A DNA stretch of 64,000 nt. It comes from Microstegium vimineum (taxonomy: Eukaryota; Streptophyta; Magnoliopsida; Poales; Poaceae). A program made the translations under genes and the position numbers. The DNA is taken from the NCBI GenBank assembly GCA_022036555.1, contig CM039128.1, forward strand, positions 21,034,171 to 21,098,170, in the 5' to 3' direction. This document shows, in pieces, positions 20,791 through 31,452 of this stretch. Every line of letters starts with the position of its first letter. Position 1 is the stretch's first letter. The notes below the pieces were generated by a model. The model was not told the origin of the DNA and searched no databases. It saw only the letters and a list, made by a program, of their open reading frames with translations.

Positions 20791-23317
20791 TGTGTTAGAT
20801 ATTAGGGTGGGCAGAGAGTAAATCACCAATGCAGTCCATGACGATGTGGAGCTACCTCTAGACAGGGTCATCAGCAGCTTCCACCATTGTTATCCTCTTA
20901 TTAGGTCCTGAAGACTACACAACAAAACAAAAATAGGAGAAATTTATAACTTTTTTCTTCATGCTAACACAAACACAAATAGAGGGGACATGATTAACAA
21001 AACAACAGAACAAGAGACAATTTTTTTCTATGGAAGACAAGTTACAAATTTTTTGACTTCATGGCAACAAAATTATTTTCTATGGAAAGACAATAGACAA
21101 AATTTCCAAATGAGACTAGCACAAGTACAATTGACAATTATTTTCTATGGAAAGAAAATTGACAAATTTTCAAAATTAGACTAGCACAATTACAATTGAC
21201 AATTCTTTTCTATAGAAAGACAAATGACAATTTTTCCAGACGAGACTAGCACAATTACAATTGACAATTGACAAAATGTCCAAATGAGACTAGCACAATT
21301 ACAATTGACAATTCTTTTCTATGGAAAGACAATTGACAAAATTTCCAAATGAGATACCATTTCTGTTACCTTCTAGCCTCATCCATCTAACACAAAGATA
21401 GAGCACAGATCTCAGATCAAAGAGCACAAATTACAAGTGACAATTTCTTTTCTATGAAAGGACACTAAACAAAATTATTTCACCATAATGACACATAGGC
21501 AGTCCTCGACACACTCAAATTAGGATGGAATGGAACAAGAAAGGCAAGTTAACACTTAGGAATAATTATCATCAATACCTGAAGACAACATGTAGGGAAT
21601 CACCTAATGTTTTCATGCTAAAATCAAAATACAAATAATATAACAAGCTCATAGAACCAAATTGTATATACTCATGACTATAATTGCGGTGCTCTATACT
21701 TGCGATTTACATTATTCATGTTTTCAATCTTTAGAAAATGACCTAGATGAGCTCAGCAAAACATTTGGTGCTACAACGTGACCTAGATGAAATCGCCCCT
21801 CTTCTAAACCTGGTGGACTAGGACGAGCAGACCAAGGAAAATACCTAGCCCTTAGAACAAATTGATTTATTAGGAAAGGGTTTTAGTACAGGCATATAAG
21901 GAACACAAGTACAACAAGAAAGAAGGGGGACAAATCATGAACCATAGAGCCTCACCGGACCTCTGTTGAGAGAGCTCCTTTGGCGTCATGGTTTAGAACA
22001 GGGGACTACTACTGCCACAGCTCCTCCCACCATCGCACTCTCCGGCCAGAATGTTGCTGAAGTCTTCATCCTCCATGGTTAACTAGAAAAAAAACTAACA
22101 TGTATAAGTACCTACCTAAAAAATCACTGGATACTATATCTATAACATCAAACTCAATTAGCTGAAACAGAAAAAGAACTATGGTTTCATACAGTAACAC
22201 AAAAGACATTTCAGCAACACATTCACAATTAACTGAAAATTCAGAAAATAACCTGTCTGTTCAACAAAAATGGACCTAAGAACACAAGCATTGGTAAATA
22301 AAAAAAAAGTATTCAAACAGCTATGATGACAGTCTTTATTTATCCTACGAGCTTAATGAAACAGGAAAAGACAAAAGCATGCTTATGCCGGTGAGATGAG
22401 CAGCCAAAGCCATCCGATAAGAAATCTAGATGGCCTAAACAGGCCCTGAATAACTAAATTGGACCCAAATATGTCACTGAATAACTAAACTTTAGTAAGA
22501 TGATCTAAACATGCCTTAATATATGAGACTACTTAGAGCGTCAAATGAATACTTCATAGAGCGGGCAGCCAAGCGCCTTTCACAGCCCACAATCTGCAGT
22601 CTGATGAAGCTAGCATATTCAGGCTTGGGATTCATACGTGCACAAGTGGCCAACCATGGGTACTATAATATTTCACCTAGTCAGAAGTAAGTAAAGACTA
22701 AAGATAGCTTCCTATTCTTACTAACAGTCTGTTAGATTTTTCTGAATATCACAATGTCATAAAAAAAACAAAATGAAACCAGTTCATAACTCACACAATT
22801 TAAAATTAAATTCACACAAAAATACACCTCAGACCAACTGGTATTTTTTTAAACAAAGCAGATGATAAAGAGAAAGAATGAAAGAAAAATACTGGTATTA
22901 GTCTCACATCTTAAAGCATCATTCAAGTGCTTTATCAGCACCAATCAAAGCTATGATCTATCAAAAAGTTGCATCACACAAGGTACTTTATGTCAATGTT
23001 GACCCTTATTTCATTATGTCTGTGGCCCTTATATTGTTATGTGTTTTAATCACTTGTTTTATTTGATGTCTGTGATATTTTTCATGTGTTGATTATCCCG
23101 TAGCAGCGCTGACTGTTGAAACCAAGGAGGTCCAGCAGCATAAAAGATAAGTCTTCAATAAGAATACTTTACAGTTACAAATTATGTCTATTTTGTTATC
23201 TCTGGTTTGAGCTTGGTCTTTTCAACTCTATGAAGACCTAGCTACTAATTTCAAAATGACATGGTTTTACAAGTTTGGGCAACAGTTTCTGAATTGATAC
23301 TTTCATTTAACTATTAG
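20791..23317. other. AT-rich host DNA without a recognisable gene
   Basis: The stretch is AT-rich with many stops in all frames. It holds the minisatellite at 21070-21352. On the minus strand a 27-codon frame (22076-21993, MEDEDFSNILAGE) is followed by a possible splice donor, but I recognise no family and no further exon. I see no other coding signal. Confidence 0.5.
21070..21352 (+). repeat. Minisatellite with a unit of about 65 bp
   Basis: The word GACTAGCACAA followed by TACAATTGACAATT starts at 21114, 21179, 21244 and 21288, giving steps of 65, 65 and 44. Each full unit also carries TTTTCTATGGAAAGACAA and AAATTTCCAAATGA. One unit has an internal deletion of about 21 bp. Related weaker words occur at 21000-21070 and 21425-21470, so the array was once longer. 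Confidence 0.8.
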
Positions 23318-23322
23318 ATGTT
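23318..23322. repeat. Left target-site duplication of the Tat element (ATGTT)
   Basis: It is identical to 36302-36306. Confidence 0.95.
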
Positions 23323-24390
23323 TGTTGACACCGTTTTTCGACGTGTTAAATGAGCCGAGGCTTGACTGGTCAGTGGCCGTTCTCCATCGGCATCGGGAGA
23401 ATTTTTGAGCCGATGTTGCCGATGGGAGAGTGCTGCGGGAAGACCAAGTGTGTTGCCGATGGAAGCTGATGAGCTTTGCCGACAAAGTTAATTGGTGAAG
23501 TCTTGCTGAAACTGATTGCCAATGAAAAGTCATTGCCGATGGCTTGCCGATTGCCGATGGAGGATGGTTGCCAATTGCCGATAAGGGCTCGTTGCCGATT
23601 GCCGATGAAGAGATGCTGCCGATTGCCGATCGGGAAAGTATTGCCGATGCCGATGGGCGTGACTTAGCACTTAGCGGCAGCGGAGGATTACAAGTGGCCA
23701 AAGAAGGAAGGTGAGGATTAAAAGGGTCTGCCGATGGAAAGTTTCCATCGAAAAGAAGTATAAGGAAACTGGTGTCTTGTACCAGTATTATTATAGTAGT
23801 TCGACTCTTGCATGGGTCGTTTATTTTCCTTTAAAATAGGTGTGTTTGTTTAGGAAATAAATATTATTATCCGGCTCCTACGCGAGTCAGTTTCCTTAAA
23901 AGTAGGAGTTTGCTTTAGAAAGGATATGTGTCGTGTCTTTGTACAACTCTCCATGCGGGAGTATAAATATGTGCCGGAGGGCCATGGAATAAACAACCAA
24001 TCCAATTCAAAACAAACCAATTTTATCTTATTCTACTTTTTATCGCAATTTACCTTTTTACTGCATTAGTTGTAGTTTTCAACGAGTTCATTCAAGCTTC
24101 GACGGGCTGTATCACCCTGATCTCCGTCAAATCCGTGCTAGTTCCGCGTGGGAGTACCTCTGAGCTTTGGCAATCCAGGCGCATCGCTGTTTGCCTCGTT
24201 CAGCTCTGCTCTAGTTATCCTTGATCAATCTGAGCCTTGACGTCCGGGCGCATCGCTGTCGTCTCGTTCAGTTTGTTCTAGTTATCATCCTTGTCGATTG
24301 ATTGGTCAAATCGACTGGCACGCCTCCGGAATACCGAGCTTTGGGTAATAGCCCGAGGTGTTCACAGATCTGACGCTTTTTGTTTCAACA
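23323..24390 (+). repeat. 5' LTR of the Tat element
   Basis: The 1,068-bp repeat contains a dense cluster of TTGCCGAT / CCGATGG words (about 23380-23660) in its first third. A TATAAATA box lies at 23962-23969, and its last part leads directly to the primer site. Confidence 0.93.
23962..23969 (+). promoter_or_regulatory. TATA box in the Tat 5' LTR
   Basis: TATAAATA is preceded by a GC-richer segment and is preserved at 35873-35880 in the 3' LTR. It is the obvious core promoter for element transcription, with R starting about 30 bp downstream. Confidence 0.65.
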
Positions 24391-24394
24391 CCTC

Positions 24395-24412
24395 TTTTGG
24401 CACGCCCAGTGG
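24395..24412 (+). promoter_or_regulatory. Probable primer binding site of the Tat element
   Basis: TTTTGGCACGCCCAGTGG lies a few bases after the LTR end. It is not the initiator-Met site; Tat and related lineages usually use other tRNAs. I could not match it to a specific tRNA from memory. Confidence 0.4.
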
Positions 24413-24442
24413 GACCAGATTATACAGATCTACACATTCGGC

Positions 24443-26862
24443 ATGGGTGATCACGCCGATGTCAACCAGAGGAATGTCATTGAAGTGTCTGAGGACGATC
24501 TGAAAGATAATCAGAAGCAGGCCATGGAGCGGGCTATGGAGGAATACAAGCAGCTGTATCTCAAATCCTTCAGCCTCAGCAGGAGTGGCGAAGCAATTCA
24601 GAAGCAAGATCCGCCGTTGCCACGGCAGGTCACGTACGACGCCAACCCTGGTAAGCTACAAGAGATGGTTAATGCCGCTGTAAGTCAAGCTTTGATTAAC
24701 CACTCCAGCGTGCTGTCCAATACTGTCTACAATGCCGTCGCGCAAACATTCAAAGAAGGGCATGCACCGCAATATGTCGATCCAGCGTACCATCAACCCA
24801 GATTGGCATCTACGAGCCCATCGGCAGCCCCAATGGCGTCTTCCCCCCAGTGGAACCATCTGCCGATGTGGCTACATCACTAAGGCCGAACGCTGGTGAC
24901 ATCACCAAGCTCAACCCAGATCCAGCCGCGTCGGCAACTTCAGGACCAGCCCCCGCTAACTGGTGGGGGTACAGTATGCCTCCGAATCTATATGCTGGCT
25001 CTAATCTGGTGCAGGGAGATGGTTCAGTCTGGAGGAACTCTACGGCATCAGCAACGCAGTCATAGCCGATGGCCCATATGATGCACAACTTTGCGCCTGC
25101 TCCAACCATACAAGTGCCATCAGATGATCTCCAAGTAATCCCCAAGATACCCCTGATGCCACCATCGGCAAGCTCTGTGCCGATGCAGCACGTTATAACC
25201 ACCGGCAGTCAATCTCTGGTGGCGAATTCTCAAGCTGGGGTGCCGGTCCCCCAGGGTAATCTGGTGATCAATTGCTCTAGAATTCAAGAGCCGCATGCTC
25301 CGGTCAGCTATCAGCCATCGGTAAGTCATATGCCGATGCTTTATAATCCTGTATGGGTCAACCAGCCGCCGACTCAGCAGCCTGGCGTGTCAATGTATCA
25401 TTATGGAGGCCCAGCTTACACTCAGAGTGGACCATCGGTACAGCAACCGATGAATGTGATGGTTCAGCCAAGTCCACCAAGTGTGCCAAACTATCCATCG
25501 GTAGGTCAGCCGATGCATAGTGTTCAGATGACTGGTGCTGCGCCCGCGACTACTGCACATCTTCAAGAGGCGTGTCAGCCGACTCCACCAGTCGACAATC
25601 AGCCAATGAGTCGGCAAGAGCAGGACGCGTACTGGGTCGGTAAGATTGCCAAAGTCATGAAAGAGCAATTCGGCATCAGACCCAAGGTCAACACATACTC
25701 CTATCGGACTCCGTACCCTCCTGCATATGACTTGATTCCTCTTCCAAATCGGTACAAGGTGCCCGATTTTACCAAGTTCTCCGGCCAAGACGACACATCA
25801 ACAATGGAGCACATCAACCGCTTCATTATCCAGTGCGGAGAAGCGGCCAGCAGGGAGGAATTAAGGGTGAGATTGTTCTCTTCGTCATTGTCTGGATCGG
25901 CATTCACATGGTTCATATCGTTGCCTCCAAATTCTATAATTACATGGGCCGATCTGGAGAGGCAATTTCACAAGTACTTCTTTGCTGGCATACATGAGAA
26001 GAAGCTTACCGATTTGGTCAAAATGAGGCAACGCAATGACGAATCGGTAGAGAGCTTTGTGCAAAGACTGCGGGACGTGAAGAATAAGTGCTACAGTCTG
26101 GTGCTTGATGATCGGCAACTGGCAGATTTGGCCTTCCAAGGGTTACTGCCGCACATCAAGGACAAGTACACGTCCCAAGAGTTTGAGAGTCTAAGTCACC
26201 TGGTGCAGAGGATTGCCGATCAGGATATCGAAGCCTTTGAGCCCAGGAAGACGTGGAACAAGAAGATGACCTTCATCGGGAAAGAAGAAGATTCTGGATC
26301 GGATGAAGAGCTGAATGTCGATGCGGCCGAATGGGTGAAGGATAAGAAGCCTATGTCTTGTCCGTTCGGCCAAAAAGAGACTGAGAGGTTCACCTTCGAC
26401 ATCACCAAGGCCGATAGGATGTTCGACTTGTTGCTGCAAGAGGGGCGAATCAAGTTGGCGCCCAACCAAGTTATTCCATCGGCCGAAGAGCTCAAGAAGA
26501 TTAGGTACTGCAAGTGGCATAATGCAACCTCACACAGTACCAATGACTGCAAAGTATTCAGGCAGCAGTTGCAGTCGGAGATCGAGTCTGGGCGTATTAA
26601 GTTTGAAAATTCTAAAGTCCAGAAACCGATGAAGATAGATCAACACCCGTTCCCTAACAATATGGTGGAGATCAGCGAAAAAACTAGAGTGCTGACATCG
26701 GAAGCTACCAGAAGGAACTCATCGGTAGACCCTAACTGCCAAGTGCCTGAGCACGACGCAAGGAGGTTTGCCGATGACAGAAAGGGTAAGAAGGTTGCCG
26801 ATGAAGGTAACAGTGCCGACAGGGCTCCTAGGATTGTGATCACGCACAAACAGCCAAGGTGA
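24443..26862 (+). pseudogene. gag: Tat gag
   Basis: Gag builds the particle. The frame begins at 24443 (MGDHADVNQRNVIEVSED), shifts at a run of six C (24843-24848), meets a TAG at 25063-25065, and then runs open to TGA at 26860-26862. The middle is a long P/Q-rich linker. The conserved core lies in the last part: KVPDFTKFSGQDDTSTMEHI, LFSSSLSGSAFTWFISLPP, WADLERQFHKYFF and RNDESVESFVQRLRDVKNKC. It is followed by YCKWHNATSHSTNDC, the C/H motif typical of Tat/Athila gags. Three interruptions make it non-functional. Confidence 0.88.
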
Positions 26863-28106
26863 AATCATCAACAATCACGTGAAGAACGGTATCGACAAGA
26901 AGAAGAGGAGCATCGGGAATGGCTTCGACACAAGGACCATTGGAGGTGTCCCTTCTTCGTTCATTGCTGGGAGGAAGGCATCAAGCTGCCCACTGCCGAT
27001 AACTGTCCAGAATGCAATGGGTACTACACAGCCGATCGGTCAGGTAAGAGACCTTGTTTTGATGATCAGGCACCCAGATGCACCAGGCCGCTCAGAGAGA
27101 TTAGATCGGCACATGACCGACTGGGGGCAAGCTCAGTGCCCATGATCGGCTTGGCAGGCGTGTTGACCAGGGAGAGCTGGAGGAGATGGCCGATGCTAGA
27201 GTGCCCGATGAAGAGATATTCTCCAGAGATCCCAACATCGGAAGAAGTGCCGATGTAAGCGGTGGGAAGCAGCACCAACCTGTCTGGAAGACCAAGCTTC
27301 CTCCATGGTGCCCTAAGGGTTTGACTAAAACCCAGAAGAGGAGGATTCAACGCCAGTGCCGCGACGACCTGTATGACAGTACAGAACCCTCAGGAGAGAA
27401 GCAATGGAGGCCGAAGCGTAAGGACAGGGACCCATCGGCAGATGTAAACATGGTTGTCATGTTGCCGATGGAGTTCATGGCACCCATCAGCGATGATGAA
27501 GAGGCTGCCGATATGGCACAATTGGTGCTGGACCCGATGACGGCCATCTTTGAAAGGCCTGCCGATGATGAGAGACAACACTTAAGGGCTCTGTTTGTCA
27601 AGGGCAAAGTGGATGGTCAGCCAATGACCAAGATGCTGGTGGATGGTGGCGCGTCGATCAATATAATGCCCTATGTCGTGTTCAGGAAACTTGGCAAAGG
27701 TGACCAGGACTTAGTCGAGACCGACATGAAGCTCAAAGATTTCGAAGGCAATGTGTCAACCGCCATGGGAGCCGTATGTGTTGACTTAACCATCGGCAGT
27801 AAGACCTTACCGACAACGTTCTTTGTGATCATCAGAAAAGGTGCTTACAACTTGCTCCTCGGAAGGGATTGGATCCACGCCAATTGTTGTATCCCTTCTA
27901 CTATGCATCAGAGCCTGGTACAATGGATTGGGGAAAGAATTGAGGTCGTCCGCGGTGAGGCCCCATCTACTGTTGCATCGGCAGAGTTGGAGACTTATGA
28001 GCAGACCAGGTGTATATCTGGCGAAGCCTGGGATAAAGAGTTCCTCAAAATTGCCGATTACCGCATCAAGCCGATCCAAGCAGTCGGTCCTGAGGAGGAG
28101 TCTTGA
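26863..28106 (+). pseudogene. Tat C/H-rich gag tail and aspartic protease
   Basis: In one frame from 26875 I read WLRHKDHWRCPFFVHCWEE and NCPECNGYY, a conserved C/H cluster of Tat elements that may stand in for the nucleocapsid knuckle. From 27186 another frame carries PPWCPKGLTKTQKRRIQR and then the protease active site KMLVDGGASINIMPYVVF (about 27631-27685), with LLLGRDWIH downstream. Aspartic proteases with DGGA are usual in this lineage. The frame ends in a TGA at 28104-28106, four bases before the overlapping RT frame. Confidence 0.82.
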
Positions 28107-29604
28107 TGGATCAGTTCGCCGATGACAGAAAATTGGGGCAAGGCTTTACATCTGCCGATGACTTGCTCGAGATCGACATCGGCGATGGTAGTAAACCTAG
28201 GCCTACTTTTATTAGTGCTAAGTTAGATTCCCAATATAAGCAACAGTTAACCGATTTATTGAAAGAGAATAAATATTGTTTTGCTTGGGATTATACAGAG
28301 ATGCCTAGTTTAGACCGATTGATAGTTGAACATCGGTTACCCATCAAGTCTGGTTTCCAGCCACATCGGCAGCCGGCACGCCGATGCAATCCTACTATCT
28401 TACCCGATATTAAGGCTGAGATTACCAAGTTGATCGAAGCTGGATTTATTCGGCAATGCCGATATGCCGATTGGATTTCTAATGTGGTTCCTGTGTATAA
28501 AAAGAATGGAAAACTTCGTGTGTGCATTGATTTCAGGAACCTTAACAAGGCTATGCCGATGGATGGCTACCCGATGCCTGTTGCCGATCTGCTGATCGAC
28601 GCTGCTGCTGGACATCAGATTATTAGCTTCATGGATGGTAATGCTGGGTATAATCAAATATTCATGGCTGAAAAAGACATATCCAAGACCGCTTTCCGAT
28701 GTCCAGGTCACATTGGCTTATTTGAGTGGGTGGTCATGACTTTTGGCTTGAAAAATGCCAGTGCTACTTATCAGAGGGCAATGAATTTTATCTTTCATAA
28801 GTATATCGACACAATAGTTGAAATCTACATTGATGACGTGGTGGTTAAGTCTGGAGACTTCAGGAAGCATCTTGCCGATTTGTGGAAGATATTGGAGTGC
28901 ACCAGGGAGCATGGGTTAAAGATGAATCCTAACAAGTGTGCATTTGGCGTATCGGCAGGGCAGTTTCTGGGTTTTTCATGGTGCATCAGAGAGGCATTGA
29001 AATCGGCAGAAAGTCTATTGATGCAATTAACAAGGTGGTTGCTCCTACCAACAAGACTGAGTTGCAGTCTCTGATCGGCAAGATTAATTTCATTAGAAGA
29101 TTTATATCCAATCTGTCTGGTAAGATTAAATCTTTTAGTCCTCTATTAAAGTTGAAAGTCGATCAAGAGTTTACATGGAAAGAAGAGCAGCAGTCAGCCT
29201 TAGAGGAGATTAAGAAATACTTGGCGAATCCTCCAGTCTTGGTTCCACCTCAACACGGGAAGCCTTTCAGGTTATATTTGTCTTCCGATGACGGTGTTAT
29301 CGGATCAGCCTTAATTCAAGAGTTTGAAGGGAAGGAACGTGTAATATATTACTTGAGCAGAAGATTGGTGGATGCTGAAATCAGGTATTCGGCCATAGAA
29401 AGATTGTGCTTATGTTTGTATTTCTCTTGCATTAAATTGAGGCATTATTTGCTGTCGGCCGAGTGCACTGTTGTCTGCAAACATGATGTGGTCAAGTATA
29501 TGCTCTCAATGCCGATTTTGAGTGGACGAATCGGTAAGTGGATTTTGGCACTGTCAGAATTTGACCTAAGTATGAATCGGCTAAGGCTGTTAAGGGTCAG
29601 GTGA
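28103..29604 (+). pseudogene. pol: Tat reverse transcriptase and first RNase H, frameshifted
   Basis: RT copies element RNA into DNA. The motifs in order are KPRPTFISAKLD, AGFIRQCRYADWISNVVPVY, CIDFRNLNKAMPMDGYPMP, SFMDGNAGYNQI, FGLKNASATYQRAM and IYIDDVVVKS (catalytic YIDD). A frameshift at about 28970, in GFS, moves the connection (INKVVAPTNKTELQSLIGK) and the degenerate Ty3-type RNase H (FRLYLSSDDGVIGSALIQEF) into another frame. A second shift lies near 29570. Non-functional. Confidence 0.88.
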
Positions 29605-30287
29605 TGGCCGATCTTGTTACTCAGCACTGCAATATGAGCTTTGTTGAGATTGCTCCTTGGGCTCTATTCTTTGATGGGTCTACATGCAAGGATGGAGCAG
29701 GTATCGGTATTCTCTTGATTTCACCCCGAGGACAGAGGTACGAGATTTCGTTGCCGATTGTTGCTACTTCAACAAACAATCAGGCTGAATACCAAGCTTT
29801 ACTTAAGGGGTTGGAGTTACTCAGGGAAGCGCGTGCCGATGCTGTTGAAATTTTCGGCGATTCTATGTTGGTGATTAACCAATTGATCGGGACGTATGAG
29901 TGTCGAAGTGAAGTTTTGATTGCTGTTCATGAGCGGTGTTTGCAGTTGTTAAAAGAGTTCAAAGAGTACCGCCTTGAGCACATTCCAAGGTTGCATAATG
30001 AAGAGGCCAATCGGCTAGCACAGAATGCCTCGGGATATCAGCCGATTCAAGAAGTCACGACATCGGTAACAGTTGCCGATGACTGGAAAAAGGAGATTGC
30101 CGATTACTTGAGAGATCCATCCAGGAAAGTTGAAAGGCGTCTAAGGTTCCAAGCTACTAAGTATGTGCTCCTCGATAATGAGTTGTATTATCGGACAATT
30201 GATGGAGTCTTGCTTAGATGTCTCGGCAAAGAGGAATCGAAAGAGTTGATGGGTGAGATCCATGAAGGTGTGTGTGGAGCGCATTAA
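29601..30287 (+). pseudogene. Archaeal-type (second) RNase H of the Tat element
   Basis: This domain is the lineage marker. It reads WALFFDGSTCKDGAGIGILL, NNQAEYQALLKGLELLREA, EIFGDSMLVINQLIG and HIPRLHNEEANRLAQNAS, with the D-E-D-(H/N)-D pattern intact. It is linked to the integrase N terminus (RCLGKEESKELMGEIHEG). A TAA at 30285-30287 stops the frame in the HHCC region. The domain itself looks well preserved. Confidence 0.85.
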
Positions 30288-31336
30288 TCGGCATTCAAGA
30301 TGAAGTGGATGATTAGGCGGAATGGATATTATTGGCCGACAATCCTTGAAGATTGCTTCAATTATTTCAAAGGGTGCCAGGACTGTCAGAAGTTTGGTAA
30401 TGTGCAAAGGGCACCTGCATCGGCAATGAATCCTATAATCAAGCCTTGGCCGTTCAGAGGATGGGCTATTGATCTCATCGGCCAAATTTATCCGCCGTCG
30501 AGCAAGGGGCACAAGTTCATACTTGTTGCTACCGATTACTTCACCAAATGGGTTGAGGCAATCCCCTTGAAAAAGGTGACATCGGCAAACATGGTGGATT
30601 TCGTTAAGGAGCACGTTTACCGATTCGGTATTCCTCAGACTATCACTACCGATCAAGGGACCATGTTCACATCGAGAGAGTTTGATGACTTTGCTGCTAG
30701 CATGGGTTTCAAGGTGTTAAATTCTTCTCCTTATTATGCTCAAGCTAATGGTCAAGTTGAAGCGACTAATAAAGGAATCATTAAGCTTATAAAGCGCAAG
30801 ATTGAGGAAACCCTAGAAGGTGGCACGTGGTATTAAACGAAGCTTTGTGGTCATATCGGATGGCTTGTCATGGTGCAACTAAGGTCTCGCCGTATCAGTT
30901 GGTTTATGGGCACGATGCTGTCCTACCTTGGGAAATCAAAACTAGTTCTAGGCGATTATCTTTTCAGGATCAATTGACGACCGATGATTATATTACCCTG
31001 ATGAAAGATGAGTTAGAAGATTTGGCAGGTCATCGGTTGAGGGCATTGATTAGCATTGAAGAGAATAAGAAGAGGGTTGCCCGATGGTATGACAAGAAGG
31101 TAAAGGTGAAGGAATTTGCCGATGGTGATTTAGTTTGGAAGTTGATTTTACCGATTGGGACTAAGAGCTCTAAATTTGGAAAGTGGTCCCCTAATTGGGA
31201 GGGTCCTTATCGGGTAAAACAGTCTGCTCCTGGTAATGCTTACATTTTGGAAACTCTCAAAGGAGTTGTGTTTTCTAGAGCGATCAATGGCAAATACTTA
31301 AAGAGATACTACCCTAGCATATGGGTAGATGCGTAG
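30288..31336 (+). pseudogene. Tat integrase
   Basis: After the stop the frame continues with MKWMIRRNGYYWPTI and CQDCQKFGNVQ (zinc domain), then the DDE core GWAIDLIGQIYPPSSKGHKF, VATDYFTKWVEAIPLKK, ITTDQGTMFTSREFDDF and ANGQVEATNKGIIK. A frameshift at about 30830 precedes NEALWSYRMACHGATKVSPY and the C-terminal region ending GKYLKRYYPSIW. There is no chromodomain, as expected for the Tat lineage. Confidence 0.87.
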
Positions 31337-31452
31337 TGCTCCGTTGAATGTCGATGCATGAAAGTCATGTAAACATCGGTAAAAACAAACTGGCATCATA
31401 TTACAAGTCAAAATCAAGTATCAGGTTACAATTCTTGCCGATACAACAGACA
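31337..31452. other. Short spacer between integrase and the antisense gene
   Basis: About 115 bp separate the pol stop from the stop codon of the antisense gene. The two genes therefore converge tail to tail with almost no gap. I see no clear terminator or poly(A) signal. Confidence 0.5.

Noticed and set aside
21070..21352. Regular repeats as a CRISPR array
   Set aside because: Units are contiguous minisatellite copies with no unique spacers, in plant nuclear DNA.
21993..22076. Minus-strand 27-codon frame (MEDEDFSNILAGE) with a possible donor nearby, as first exon of a gene
   Set aside because: No family recognised and no second exon visible. Too short to support.
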